Positions 43,782 through 53,482 of a stretch of 64,000 bases of DNA are shown here, in pieces. The stretch is from positions 682,001 through 746,000 of the forward strand of contig NZ_CP113059.1 in assembly GCF_026625705.1 (NCBI RefSeq), in the 5' to 3' direction. A program made the position numbers and the translations under genes. Numbering within the stretch: the stretch's first letter is position 1; every line of letters begins with the position of its first letter. The notes under the pieces are model-generated. The model saw nothing but the letters and a program-made list of their open reading frames with translations. It ran no database searches and was not told the origin of the DNA. Source of the DNA: Pedobacter sp. SL55. GTDB taxonomy: Bacteria; Bacteroidota; Bacteroidia; Sphingobacteriales; Sphingobacteriaceae.

Positions 43782-45758
43782 ATGCAATTCGACCGTAAAC
43801 AAAAAAGCGATTCAGAGTTATTGGAAATTTATAAGCGTTTACTTTTCCCTCGTTTGGTAGAAGAAAAAATGCTGATTTTGTTACGACAAGGTAGAATTGG
43901 CAAATGGTTTTCGGGCATTGGGCAAGAAGCCATTGCCGTGGGCAGCACACTTGCCATGCAGAGCGATGAATACATTTTGCCCATGCATCGCAACTTGGGC
44001 GTATTTACCGCCCGCGATATTCCACTTAGAAAGTTAATGGCACAATGGCAGGGCAAAGTAACAGGCTTTACCAAAGGCAGAGACAGATCTTTCCACTTTG
44101 GAACTCAGGAATATAAAATTATCGGGATGATTTCGCACCTAGGCCCACAAATGGCCTTGGCAGATGGTATTGCTTTAGCAGATTTAATTGCCGAAAAGCC
44201 AAAAGCGACCTTAGTTTTTACAGGCGAAGGAGCTACCAGTGAAGGCGATTTCCACGAAGCCATTAATGTAGCTTCAGTTTGGAACTTACCCGTAATTTTC
44301 CTAATCGAGAACAACGGATATGGCCTCTCTACCCCTATTAACGAACAATACAAATGCAAACATTTAGTAGACAGGGCCATTGGTTACGGCATTCAAGGAG
44401 TGCAATTAGATGGCAATAACATCTTAGAAGTTTACGACAAATTAAATGAAATAGCCGAAGATATTCGCCAGAACCCAAGACCAGTTTTGGTAGAGTGTTT
44501 AACCTTTCGAATGCGTGGACACGAAGAAGCTTCGGGCACTAAATATGTTCCTCAACATTTGTTTAACGTATGGGCGCAGAAAGACCCAGTAAAGAATTTC
44601 GAAGATTATCTTTTAGAAGAAAACATTTTAACCGAGCAACTAATTACCGAAATTAGGAATACGTTCAAAAAACAAATTGACAGCGAGGTGGAATTAGCCT
44701 TTGCTGAGCCTGAGCCACAAGCCAATGCCGACCAAGAATTGGCAGATATGTATTATCCTTATCATGCAAATGCTATTAACCCAACTACAACAAATAGCGA
44801 AAAAAGATATTTAGATGCCATTACAGATGGTTTAAAAATTGCCATGCAACGCCACAGCAACTTGGTGTTAATGGGGCAAGATATTGCCGAATATGGTGGC
44901 GCATTTAAAATAACAGATGGTTTTGTTGCCGAGTTTGGCAAAGCCAGGGTGCGTAACACGCCCATCTGCGAATCTGCTATTGTTGGCGCTGGCTTAGGCC
45001 TTTCTATTAATGGCTTTAAGTCGGTAGTAGAAATGCAGTTCGCTGATTTTGTAAGTGTAGGTTTCAACCAAATCGTTAACAATTTAGCCAAAACGCATTA
45101 CCGTTGGGGCGAAAAAGCAGATGTGGTAGTGCGTATGCCAACAGGCGCTGGAACTGGAGCAGGGCCATTTCACTCGCAAAGCAACGAGGCCTGGTTTACC
45201 AAAACACCTGGGCTAAAAATCGTTTATCCGGCTTTTCCCTCTGATGCTAAAGGTTTACTGCTTGCCGCTATCGAAGATCCTAATCCAGTCATTTATTTCG
45301 AACATAAATATTTATATAGAAGCTTAACAGGTTTAGTACCCGAGGGTTTTTACACCCTTGAAATCGGGAAAGCAAATACTTTACAAAAAGGCGAACAGCT
45401 CAGCATTATTACCTATGGCCTTGGCGTACATTGGGCATTAGACTATCTTAAATCTAATCCAGAAATTTCTGCAATATTAGTAGACTTGGTAAGTTTACAA
45501 CCTTGGGATAAAGAAGCAGTAAAAGCTGCAGTAAAAGCTACCGGAAGAGTTTTGGTACTTCATGAAGATACTTTAACTAACGGCTTTGGCGCCGAAATTT
45601 CTGCTTGGATTAGTGAAAATTGTTTCGAGTATCTTGATGCTCCAGTAATGCGATGCGCCAGCCTAGATACCGCCATTCCCATGAGCAAGGTATTAGAGAA
45701 CGATTTTTTGGCAAAGGCTAAACTGCCAGAGTTTGTAACTAAATTGTTAGCATACTAA
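43782..45758 (+). CDS. 2-oxoacid dehydrogenase E1 component, fused alpha and beta subunits
   Basis: 658 aa. The N-terminal half is an E1-alpha TPP domain with GEGATSEGDFHEAINVAS and LIENNGYGLST (GEG-x-NN TPP/Mg motif, ~145-180). The C-terminal half is E1-beta with EYGGAFKITDGFVAEFG, RNTPICESAIVGAGLGLSI and FHSQSNEAWF. The fusion is typical of Bacteroidota branched-chain or acetoin-type 2-oxoacid dehydrogenases. It decarboxylates a 2-oxoacid and hands the acyl group to lipoyl E2; no E2 or E3 lies here. Substrate choice (pyruvate or branched-chain) cannot be settled by reading. Confidence 0.92.
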   Translation: MQFDRKQKSDSELLEIYKRLLFPRLVEEKMLILLRQGRIGKWFSGIGQEAIAVGSTLAMQSDEYILPMHRNLGVFTARDIPLRKLMAQWQGKVTGFTKGRDRSFHFGTQEYKIIGMISHLGPQMALADGIALADLIAEKPKATLVFTGEGATSEGDFHEAINVASVWNLPVIFLIENNGYGLSTPINEQYKCKHLVDRAIGYGIQGVQLDGNNILEVYDKLNEIAEDIRQNPRPVLVECLTFRMRGHEEASGTKYVPQHLFNVWAQKDPVKNFEDYLLEENILTEQLITEIRNTFKKQIDSEVELAFAEPEPQANADQELADMYYPYHANAINPTTTNSEKRYLDAITDGLKIAMQRHSNLVLMGQDIAEYGGAFKITDGFVAEFGKARVRNTPICESAIVGAGLGLSINGFKSVVEMQFADFVSVGFNQIVNNLAKTHYRWGEKADVVVRMPTGAGTGAGPFHSQSNEAWFTKTPGLKIVYPAFPSDAKGLLLAAIEDPNPVIYFEHKYLYRSLTGLVPEGFYTLEIGKANTLQKGEQLSIITYGLGVHWALDYLKSNPEISAILVDLVSLQPWDKEAVKAAVKATGRVLVLHEDTLTNGFGAEISAWISENCFEYLDAPVMRCASLDTAIPMSKVLENDFLAKAKLPEFVTKLLAY

Positions 45759-45788
45759 CCTAAAACCCAATAAATTTTTATTTGCTAG

Positions 45789-45898
45789 TAAAAATCCGCT
45801 CAGTAGAGCCCACAACATTTAAAACAAAAAGAGCGTTAATTAAATGATGGGGCTTACTGAAGTGAGTAATTGAGCGTTTATTTAAATGACGGATTTTA
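45789..45898. ncRNA. Structured intergenic region, possible small RNA or dispersed repeat
   Basis: CAGTAGAGCCC (45801-45811) pairs with GGGCTTACTG (45850-45859) over 10 bp with one bulged G. An outer pair AAAATCCG (45791-45798) with CGGATTTT (45890-45897) encloses it. A 20-nt direct repeat (GAGCGTTAATTAAATGAT and GAGCGTTTATTTAAATGA) sits in the loop and the right flank. It is nested, ordered structure in a 255-bp gap with no ORF. Function is unknown. Confidence 0.35.
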
Positions 45899-45960
45899 TT
45901 CTATGCCGTAAAAATATTCATTTACAGCACTTAACGAGAAAATGTGACTTTTTTTCCCAT

Positions 45961-45988
45961 TTTGTCTATTAATGAAGTCGTATCTTTA
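45961..45988 (+). promoter_or_regulatory. Promoter candidate for the HTH gene
   Basis: TTTG (45961-45964) and TATCTTTA (45981-45988) resemble the -33/-7 pair, with 16 bp between. The last base of the -7 differs from consensus. It lies 25 bp before the ATG at 46014. Confidence 0.4.
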
Positions 45989-46013
45989 GTTAATTTACTA
46001 CAAATACGCTTTT

Positions 46014-46310
46014 ATGAATGTTGGTAAAGTCTTAAAGAAGCTTAGAAAATACAAAGGAGTTACACAAGAAAACATAGCCAACTTTTTAAATTTGGAACGA
46101 ACTAGCTACGCCAAATTAGAAAAGGATAAAACTATGCTACGATTAGATACGGCCAAGCTAATTGCTATTTTTTATGGCTTTGAGCTACACTATCTAATTT
46201 TATGTATGGAGTACGACAACTATGTTAACAACCCTACCACCATTAGGCTAATTAAAGCTCAAAAAGAAAGGGAAGCGCTGTATAAAAAGCAGACAGCCTA
46301 TTCGGCATAA
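46014..46310 (+). CDS. Small XRE-type helix-turn-helix protein
   Basis: 98 aa. Residues ~4-60 form a Cro/CI-type HTH: LRKYKGVTQENIANFLNLER, then TSYAKLEKDKTMLRLDTAKL. The rest is a short tail with no second domain. It is probably a DNA-binding regulator; the target is unknown. Its 3' end overlaps by 13 bp the convergent SprT-like gene. Confidence 0.85.
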   Translation: MNVGKVLKKLRKYKGVTQENIANFLNLERTSYAKLEKDKTMLRLDTAKLIAIFYGFELHYLILCMEYDNYVNNPTTIRLIKAQKEREALYKKQTAYSA

Positions 46311-46900
46311 ACCTCTGCTAGCGGATTAAAAAGATAAACTTTGTTGTTATCTAAACAAACACAACGGTAACGCTTTCTAATTCGCTCGCCTTTTTGAAAT
46401 CTGCGACCGTCTTTTAATGTGAAAATAGTACCAGCGGGTAATTGTTCAACATGATGGGTTTCTGTTTTTTGGTCATATTTCTTTAAGGCTCTCGCCAAAT
46501 GTAAATCGGTGCAGCTAGATGCCGCTGGATTATTCAAATAAGCAATAATACTTTGGTTAACATCTGGAGGAAAAACATTAAGATCAAAGAAAGGCTTCAT
46601 CATTCGTTTAAAATTAACCTTCCACTCTGTGCCGTGGGGTTTTACTTTATTCTTATGGTCGTTCCATGTAAGTAAATGAGCAAATTCGTGCACGGTAGTC
46701 ACTAAAAAAGCGTATTGATTTAGGTTGTTGTTTACAGAAATTTTATGGCCTTTTCCTTTAAATGGATGTCGGTAATCGCCTAATTTAGTATTCCTAGTTT
46801 TAGAAATCTTAAACTCACACTGGAAATAATCTATCCACTTAGCAATAATAGGTGCCGCAGCTGGTGGCATATAATTCGCTAAAACTTCTTTTTTATCCAA
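46298..46900 (-). CDS. SprT-like zinc metalloprotease domain protein
   Basis: 200 aa. The zinc motif HEFAH (HExxH, ~residue 71) with a downstream His (HGTEWK) fits SprT-like proteases. The N-terminal MPPAAAPIIAKWIDYFQCEF is typical of the Bacteroidota group. The C-terminal part (GERIRKRYRCVCLDNNKVYL) resembles the SprT zinc ribbon but has lost most cysteines. SprT/Spartan proteins cleave DNA-bound proteins in eukaryotes; the bacterial role is not known. Confidence 0.87.
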   Translation of the reverse strand: MDKKEVLANYMPPAAAPIIAKWIDYFQCEFKISKTRNTKLGDYRHPFKGKGHKISVNNNLNQYAFLVTTVHEFAHLLTWNDHKNKVKPHGTEWKVNFKRMMKPFFDLNVFPPDVNQSIIAYLNNPAASSCTDLHLARALKKYDQKTETHHVEQLPAGTIFTLKDGRRFQKGERIRKRYRCVCLDNNKVYLFNPLAEVYAE

Positions 46901-46966
46901 TGAATGACTAAATTTTGAATGATTGAATATCCTTACAGCAATTCAACAATTAAGCAATATAGCAAT

Positions 46967-49090
46967 TTACTTCAACAACTGATAAGCAATCAGCGCCGCC
47001 ACATAAGCCATCAACGTCATATAAACCAATTGGATGATTGGCCATTTCCATGATTTGGTTTCTCTATACACCACAGCAACCGTACTCATACACTGCATGG
47101 CAAAAGCATAAAACAACATTAACGATAAAGCTGTTGCAAAGGTAAATATAGGTAAGCCCGTTTCTGGATTTTTTGCAGCAGCAATTTTATCACGTAACCG
47201 CAATTCGCCATTTTCATCGTCTACCCCTTCTACGCTATAAATAGTGGCCATGGTACCCACAAAAGCCTCACGGGCAGCAAATGAAGTAATTAAGGCAATA
47301 CCTATTTTCCAATCGTAACCTAAAGGTTTAATAGCTGGTTCTATAGTTTTGCCAAGAATACCAGCATAAGAGTTTTCTAACTTTTCTGCCGATCTATCTC
47401 TTTCTAACGAAGCCAACTGCACAGTATCTATTGAGGTAGCTTCTATTTGATCGTATTTGGCATCAATGGCTTCGAAACGTGAGCTTGGACCATAAGTAGA
47501 CATTACCCATAAAATAATTGAGATAGCAATAATGACCTTACCAGCCTCGATTACAAAAGTCTTAGACTTCTCGTACATCGTATACAAAACATTGCTCCAA
47601 CGTGGCATACGATACACCGGCAGTTCCATAATAAAATACGAGCGTTCTTTGGCCTTAATAATAAATTTGAATATCAAAGCCACCAAAATAGCGGCAATAA
47701 TACTGATCAAATACATCGCCATTAAAGTTAACCCTTGAAGACTAAAGAAGCCCCAAACTTTTTCATCTGGTACTACTAATGAAATTAATAAGGTGTAAAC
47801 AGGCAACCTGGCCGAGCAGCTTACCAAGGGAGTAACCATAATGGTAATAATGCGGTCTTTCCAGCTTTCAATATTACGAGCACTCATAATAGAAGGCACT
47901 GCACAGGCAATACCGCCAATCATAGGCACTACAGATTTGCCACTTAAGCCGAACTTACGCATAATTTTATCCATCATGAAAGTAACACGGGCCATGTAAC
48001 CCGTATCTTCCAAAATAGAAATCAAAGCGAACAGAATAGCAATTTGAGGGATGAAAATCACAATACCACCTAAACCTGCCACTACACCATCCAATAGCAA
48101 ATCAGTAAGCACACCCGCTGGCAGGTACTCGTGCCCCCATGCTGTTAAGGTGGCAAAAGATCCTTCTATTAAATCCATCGGCAACGAAGACCAAGAGAAA
48201 ATGGCATTAAAGATGAAGAAAAGGATGAAGATGAAAATAACGAAGCCCCAAACTTTGTGGGTTAAAATAGAATCGAGTTTATCTGTAACCGTAAATTTCT
48301 TTGCCGCTCCGGTATCTGTAACTACATCTGCCAATACTTTACTTAAATGCTTGTATCTGGCAACAGTTTCTTCGCCTTGTAACTTGGTGGTGTCAAAACC
48401 AGTGCTTACTTCAATGGCTTCAATTTCTTGTTGCTCTTTTTCAGTAAAAAAATTGAGATGCTCGTGCTGATGCAGCACCTGCAGCGCAAAATAATCGTTT
48501 GTTGTAGCTATTTTTTGCTTAACTGCTTCTATGGCTTGTGGCGCAAATTCTTTAGCTGCAATGCTGCTATTTTGCGTAGCAATGGTAGTAGTTTGCGCAA
48601 TAGCCTGCTTCAGTTCGGTTAATCCTTCTCCCTTTCTTGCCGAGATATTTACCACCTGTACGCCTAAACGCTCAGCCAGTTTATCTATATCTATATTGAT
48701 GCCTTCTTTCTTGGCCATATCGGCCATGTTAAGCACCAACATCATGGGTATACCCAAATCGGCAACTTGAGAAAACAGTAAAAGATTACGGCGCAAATTG
48801 GTAGAATCTGCCACCAATACAATCATATCTGGATGACTGGCATTGCTTTTATCCGCAAGCACTTGAAAAACAATACTTTCGTCTTTACTTTTTGGGTACA
48901 GGCTGTAAGTACCTGGCAAGTCGATAATCTCGGCAGTTTTACCCGATGGAAGCTTACAGTAACCCGTTTTTTTATCAACAGTTATGCCCGGAAAGTTCCC
49001 AATTTTTTGATTTAATCCGGTTAGGAGGTTAAATAAGGTAGACTTTCCTGTATTCGGATTTCCAACTAATGCTACTTTTAAATCGGCCAA
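46967..49090 (-). CDS. feoB: Ferrous iron transport protein FeoB
   Basis: 707 aa. The N-terminal G-protein domain has G1 GNPNTGKSTLFN, G3 DLPGTYSL and G4 LNMAD. A linker domain leads to a polytopic membrane domain (from about residue 280) with two gate motifs; VMPMIGG-like VVPMIGGIACAVPSIMSARN and LVSCSARLPVYTLL are the conserved FeoB membrane signatures. It imports Fe2+ across the inner membrane. feoA lies 4 bp upstream; no feoC is seen. Confidence 0.97.
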   Translation of the reverse strand: MADLKVALVGNPNTGKSTLFNLLTGLNQKIGNFPGITVDKKTGYCKLPSGKTAEIIDLPGTYSLYPKSKDESIVFQVLADKSNASHPDMIVLVADSTNLRRNLLLFSQVADLGIPMMLVLNMADMAKKEGINIDIDKLAERLGVQVVNISARKGEGLTELKQAIAQTTTIATQNSSIAAKEFAPQAIEAVKQKIATTNDYFALQVLHQHEHLNFFTEKEQQEIEAIEVSTGFDTTKLQGEETVARYKHLSKVLADVVTDTGAAKKFTVTDKLDSILTHKVWGFVIFIFILFFIFNAIFSWSSLPMDLIEGSFATLTAWGHEYLPAGVLTDLLLDGVVAGLGGIVIFIPQIAILFALISILEDTGYMARVTFMMDKIMRKFGLSGKSVVPMIGGIACAVPSIMSARNIESWKDRIITIMVTPLVSCSARLPVYTLLISLVVPDEKVWGFFSLQGLTLMAMYLISIIAAILVALIFKFIIKAKERSYFIMELPVYRMPRWSNVLYTMYEKSKTFVIEAGKVIIAISIILWVMSTYGPSSRFEAIDAKYDQIEATSIDTVQLASLERDRSAEKLENSYAGILGKTIEPAIKPLGYDWKIGIALITSFAAREAFVGTMATIYSVEGVDDENGELRLRDKIAAAKNPETGLPIFTFATALSLMLFYAFAMQCMSTVAVVYRETKSWKWPIIQLVYMTLMAYVAALIAYQLLK

Positions 49091-49094
49091 AATA

Positions 49095-49310
49095 CTATTG
49101 AATTATAATTACAGCAGCTTCGGCTTTACGTAAACAAAGTTGATATCCCGCAATGCGGATGGCTATTGGACAACCCAATGGAGCACAACGCTCTACCTCT
49201 ACCTCTTCTCCCGGAAGGCATCCCATTTCCATCAGTTTTACAGCCATTTCAGAATCTGTGAATGAGATAATGGTACCTTTTTGACCTGGATCTAATTGCG
49301 AAAGTTTCAT
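49095..49310 (-). CDS. feoA: Ferrous iron transport protein FeoA
   Basis: 71 aa, an SH3-like FeoA domain: MKLSQLDPGQKGTIISF, KLMEMGCLPGEEVEVERCAP and GYQLCLRKAEAA. It regulates or assists FeoB. Its stop is 4 bp before feoB on the minus strand, so the two form an operon. No Fur box could be recognised with confidence upstream. Confidence 0.96.
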   Translation of the reverse strand: MKLSQLDPGQKGTIISFTDSEMAVKLMEMGCLPGEEVEVERCAPLGCPIAIRIAGYQLCLRKAEAAVIIIQ

Positions 49311-49463
49311 AGAAAAATCTTTATTTACAAGCCAAAAACAACATTTTTGTACTCGTTAAAACGCCTGCAAGTTAACCCTTATTTATATCAAATCCAAATA
49401 AGAATATGTAAAAAAAAGTAAAAGGAATGCCATGCTATACAGGTTAGAGATTACTCCAAAAAG

Positions 49464-49494
49464 AAAGGGAGCTAATCTTGCTTTAGCTCCCTTT
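49464..49494 (-). terminator. Terminator after the outer membrane receptor gene
   Basis: An 11-bp perfect stem (AAAGGGAGCTA / TAGCTCCCTTT) with a 9-nt loop. On the minus strand it is followed by CTTTTTGG, 23 bp after the stop at 49517. Confidence 0.85.
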
Positions 49495-49516
49495 AAAGTA
49501 TATAAAATTTCTACAA

Positions 49517-52297
49517 CTACATTCTACCCGGGCCACCCATTCTAAAATTGCCTGGGCCTCTGCCTTGTTGCTGTTGCGGGCTCATACCTGCAATGGTACT
49601 TAACGCATAAGTGAATGAGAACATGAAATAACGTTTCAACACGTTAAAGTTCTGATCAACAATAGCGTTGGCATTTGCATTACGAATAACGCCCGTATTT
49701 TCGTTAAACAAATCGTTTACCGAAAGCTTAAATGTGCCTTTGTTTTTGAAAAACTGACGGCTAATGTATGCATTTACCTGCGTGTAATCTGCATTTGCTG
49801 CACCTCTTCCAGTTAAGCTATTGTAAGTAACATCTGTTTGCAAACGGATATTTCCAGGGAACATATAACTGATGTCGATATTTGGCGATAAGGTATAAAA
49901 GTTGGTAGTTTGGCCAATGGTATAATTGCTACGATCCCATCTACCAGAAACACCTGCAATTAAATCTAATTTATCCATGTTAGAAACCAATTTATAGCCA
50001 TTTCTTAAGCCAATAGATTTGGTTACATTTTCTAAACCTTCGGTAACGTTGGTGCCCTGACTTGCAGACAAACCACCGTTCATTTGAAAGTTTAATTTAT
50101 TGCCTTTAATAATTGGCAAACCTAAGCTACCAAATAAGTTTGCGCTGTAATTTCCTTTAACATTTACGTAGCCATTTTCAATCTTTCCTAAATCTTCTCC
50201 TGCCTCGGTAATTTCTCTTTGTGCATTACCAAAATCATTAAATGTTTGCGTAATAAATGCGCCTAAAAACAAAGTACGGTAACTGGCGAAATCAAAATTA
50301 TTATAGAAAATTCTTAAATTATTAGAGAATGAAGGTTTCAAGTTTGGATTACCTAATGGTACCGTTTGCGTGTTGGTGTTATCTCTTACCGGTTGTATTT
50401 GATCAATACTTGGCTGGTTAGTTCTACCATCGTAACGCACATTTAAACGTTTAGAGTTACTAAAGTTATACCTAAACTGTGCCGAAGGAGTAATATTAAA
50501 AAAATCCTGTTTGAATAAAAAGCCCGTGGTTAGGTTATCGTTTGTTCTGTTGGTTAGCTGTCCGGCTACGCCTACATTCCAATTGTATTTCTTCTCGTTT
50601 TTGTTTAAACTAAAACCTAGGGCATTGGTCCAGGTTGTGTTTTCGAACTCATTGCTATAATCTATATTTACCACGTCATACTGCTGAGTTCCGTTATTGA
50701 AATCGTAAACTAAGCGCTGTCTATTATCGTGCATATAAACATTTTGCAAGTTAAACTCTAAACTTAAAGTTTTAGATAAAGGCTCTGTATACACCAATCT
50801 AGCGGTATTACTAAAGGAGTTTACATTGTTGTTAGTTAGTTGATCTAAATTTCTGTTTGGAAGGCCATCTAGCGTTTCCGGATTTTTATTGAAATTATCT
50901 GCTTCGCTATCGTTGATATTCGTGTTTACATTTAAGGAAAGTGTACGTCCGCGGCGAAGAAACTTTCTTCTTAGCAACAAGTTGTTACTAATTGATGGAG
51001 CCTTAGAACCAGTAATTAAATTCTGCGTACCCACCGCATTTCCTGCAGTATTCATCCTGTCGTAACTACTGAAACTATTGGCACTATTATCCGTATAAGA
51101 AATATTTGGCTGTATCCTAATTGAAGTTGCCGAGTCTAATTTAGTGTCAATCATAAAGTTTAAACGATGATTTAACCGCTCGGTAGTACTTTCTGAATTT
51201 TCTAAACTGGTAGTTGTTCTATTATTGCTTAAAAACCTTTGCGTGCTAGAAACATTGGTATTAAACAATGAAGTTTTGTTAAAGAAATAACTACCGTTAA
51301 ATTGCATACCATCGTCAAAAGTATCGGCAAAGTCTATACCACCCGCACTGGTTGTGGTAATGCCTTGTTGCTGTTGGCCACCACCACCGCCAAACATTTG
51401 ACCACGGCCACCACCGCCGCCTCCAACACCGCCACCAAAGTTCTGTTTGTTCACGTTATTGAACTGACCTAAAAGGGTAATCCTTTGCGAACCATCAAAA
51501 CGGTTAAGGTTAATGTTAACATCATGACGTTCGTCTGTACCATAACCTACGGTAGTGTTACCAATGTAACCTTTATTTTTAACCCCATTTTTAGTCACGA
51601 TGTTCAAAATCTTTTCACGGTTACCATCATCAACACCGGAGAATTTGGATTGCTCAGACATGTCATCGATGATCTGGATTTTATCTACCATATCAGCAGG
51701 TAAATTTCTGGTGGCCAACAACGGATCGTTACCCATAAAATCTTTACCATCTACCCTTACTCTTTTAATGGTTTCTCCTTGGGTTGTTACTGTACCATCC
51801 TTAGCTACTTCAACTCCTGGTACTTTTTTCAATAAATCTTCTACTACCGAGTTCTCTTTAACTTTTAAAGTAGATGCATTGATCTCCAAAGTATCTTTTT
51901 TAACTACTACAGGTGGCGTTTCTCCTTTAATTTCTACGCCTTGTAAGGTAACCCCGGTATCTTCCATTAAAAGCTCGCCAAAGTTAATGCTAGGCTTAGC
52001 TGCTGTTAATTCGAAATCTTTATTGATGCTTTTTAAACCTAAGTAAACTACATATAACCTGTATTTACCAGTTGCAATGTTACCAACCGAGAAAGATCCG
52101 GTAGCGCCTGTAGAGGTAGAGCCTACTACGGCAGAATCTGCGCTTAATTTTTTGATAGCAATAGAAGCATAGTCTATTGGTTGCTTGTCTTTTTGATTTA
52201 ATACTTTTCCACTAACAGTACCCTGCGCTTGTGCAAAAGCAATATTGGCAAGGCAAAAAATGGCCAATAATAAAAATCGTTGTAAATGTTTGTTCAT
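49517..52297 (-). CDS. Outer membrane beta-barrel protein with CarboxypepD_reg and plug-like domains (TonB-receptor-like)
   Basis: 926 aa. A signal peptide (cut near FAQAQG) is followed by a carboxypeptidase-regulatory-like beta-sandwich (~25-110; GTVSGKVLNQKDKQPIDYAS), a plug-like segment (~150-225; VEDLLKKVPGVEV) and a long beta-barrel with many Asn/Ser-rich strands. Around residues 290-325 is a Gly/Gln-rich low-complexity insert (GGGVGGGGGG...GGQQQQG), and the C-terminus is also Gln/Gly-rich. The C-terminal strand is not a classic TonB-receptor end. It is probably an outer membrane transporter of unknown ligand; no SusD partner is present. Confidence 0.87.
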   Translation of the reverse strand: MNKHLQRFLLLAIFCLANIAFAQAQGTVSGKVLNQKDKQPIDYASIAIKKLSADSAVVGSTSTGATGSFSVGNIATGKYRLYVVYLGLKSINKDFELTAAKPSINFGELLMEDTGVTLQGVEIKGETPPVVVKKDTLEINASTLKVKENSVVEDLLKKVPGVEVAKDGTVTTQGETIKRVRVDGKDFMGNDPLLATRNLPADMVDKIQIIDDMSEQSKFSGVDDGNREKILNIVTKNGVKNKGYIGNTTVGYGTDERHDVNINLNRFDGSQRITLLGQFNNVNKQNFGGGVGGGGGGRGQMFGGGGGQQQQGITTTSAGGIDFADTFDDGMQFNGSYFFNKTSLFNTNVSSTQRFLSNNRTTTSLENSESTTERLNHRLNFMIDTKLDSATSIRIQPNISYTDNSANSFSSYDRMNTAGNAVGTQNLITGSKAPSISNNLLLRRKFLRRGRTLSLNVNTNINDSEADNFNKNPETLDGLPNRNLDQLTNNNVNSFSNTARLVYTEPLSKTLSLEFNLQNVYMHDNRQRLVYDFNNGTQQYDVVNIDYSNEFENTTWTNALGFSLNKNEKKYNWNVGVAGQLTNRTNDNLTTGFLFKQDFFNITPSAQFRYNFSNSKRLNVRYDGRTNQPSIDQIQPVRDNTNTQTVPLGNPNLKPSFSNNLRIFYNNFDFASYRTLFLGAFITQTFNDFGNAQREITEAGEDLGKIENGYVNVKGNYSANLFGSLGLPIIKGNKLNFQMNGGLSASQGTNVTEGLENVTKSIGLRNGYKLVSNMDKLDLIAGVSGRWDRSNYTIGQTTNFYTLSPNIDISYMFPGNIRLQTDVTYNSLTGRGAANADYTQVNAYISRQFFKNKGTFKLSVNDLFNENTGVIRNANANAIVDQNFNVLKRYFMFSFTYALSTIAGMSPQQQQGRGPGNFRMGGPGRM

Positions 52298-52563
52298 TCG
52301 ATGTTTGAATATTTATTTTTTGAATTAACTATCAGACTACTAAAAGCCCTAAAAGTTTGTTGAGGATTGAAAAAAGCGTGGTAACATTTTAAATACAAAA
52401 ATTTTTTCGTTACAAAAGCTAATTTGCAATTAAATAATGTTGAAGTATATTAAGGAATTATAAGCTTTTTTGACGTGAGTGAGCTACTTTTGGGCACTTG
52501 CAACTAGGTTTAAAAATACTACAAGATTGCAATAACACTAACAGAAAAAAAATTAAAAAGAGA

Positions 52564-52983
52564 TTAAACCTTGTCTTCATTGTAATTTGATCGATGCAAA
52601 AGTACATAACTAAACACGCCCATTAAACAGCCTATCATATCACAAGCAAAATCCCACCACTCTGCAGAACGATAGGTAAACATTTTCCATTGTAGCAATT
52701 CTATGCCTCCGCCAATAACTACAGATATCATGATGATTTTGAAGATAGTGAGCGAGCGGAAGCTATAATTGTGCTGGTATTTTATTTTTCCGTAGAATAG
52801 TAAAATGGTAAGTACATAAAAGAAGCCGAGGTGGGCAAGCTTATCGAAACCGGTAAAGAAAAAACCAGATGTGTGGCTTGCTTTAGATAAATCTATATTA
52901 CAAAGCACTAAAGTTACAACTGCCCAAAGTATGGCCCAACGTTGGTACTTTAGTGCTTTAATACTTGACATATTAAGCGCCAA
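52564..52983 (-). CDS. VanZ family membrane protein
   Basis: 139 aa with four predicted membrane helices and the VanZ-like pattern: [20 protein letters not shown] near the middle and GGGIELLQ...[17 protein letters not shown] toward the end. VanZ proteins are linked to teicoplanin resistance in Gram-positives; here the role is unknown. The ORF overlaps gcvH by 11 bp on the same strand, so it is translationally coupled. The gene order sprA-gcvH-vanZ is familiar from related bacteria. Confidence 0.88.
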   Translation of the reverse strand: MALNMSSIKALKYQRWAILWAVVTLVLCNIDLSKASHTSGFFFTGFDKLAHLGFFYVLTILLFYGKIKYQHNYSFRSLTIFKIIMISVVIGGGIELLQWKMFTYRSAEWWDFACDMIGCLMGVFSYVLLHRSNYNEDKV

Positions 52984-53353
52984 TTAACGCTTTATATTCG
53001 TCTGCACTAAGTAAACCATCTACATCAGTAGCATTAGTTAAAGTTACTTTAACCATCCATCCTTGTCCATAAGGATCTGAGTTTACCAGCTCTGGATTAT
53101 CATTTAATGCCGCATTAAACTCGCTAACTGTACCAGCAACTGGCATAAAAAGATCTGAAACTGTTTTTACTGCTTCTACAGTACCAAACACTTCTTCTGC
53201 TGCAACTTCTGCACCTACAGTATTGATATCGATGTAAACAATATCTCCTAGTTCTCTCTGCGCAAAATCAGTAATACCAATGGTTGCTTCGTTACCTGAT
53301 ACCGAAACCCACTCGTGGTCTTTTGTGTATTTTAACTCTGATGGAAAGTTCAT
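52973..53353 (-). CDS. gcvH: Glycine cleavage system H protein
   Basis: 126 aa, normal length. The lipoyl-lysine lies in [15 protein letters not shown] (K63). N-terminal [20 protein letters not shown] is typical. GcvH carries the aminomethyl group on its lipoyl arm between GcvP, GcvT and GcvL. It is far from gcvT in this window and lies between sprA and vanZ. A TAACTTCG near-match to the -7 element sits about 40 bp upstream. Confidence 0.97.
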   Translation of the reverse strand: MNFPSELKYTKDHEWVSVSGNEATIGITDFAQRELGDIVYIDINTVGAEVAAEEVFGTVEAVKTVSDLFMPVAGTVSEFNAALNDNPELVNSDPYGQGWMVKVTLTNATDVDGLLSADEYKALIGA

Positions 53354-53482
53354 TTTTATACGATTAAGTTTTGTTGTGTTTGAATTATTAATGCGAAGTT
53401 AGTAATTTTTGTTGGGGCGAAAAATCTTTCGCCCATAATAGAAAAATCTTTATTACTGTTGTAAAAAAATGTGCGTGTATTT

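Noticed and set aside
48051-48470. Plus-strand ORF inside feoB
   Set aside because: It is an antisense shadow of a strongly conserved gene with no independent features; the same holds for the other ORFs opposite ileS, thrA, sprA and maeB.
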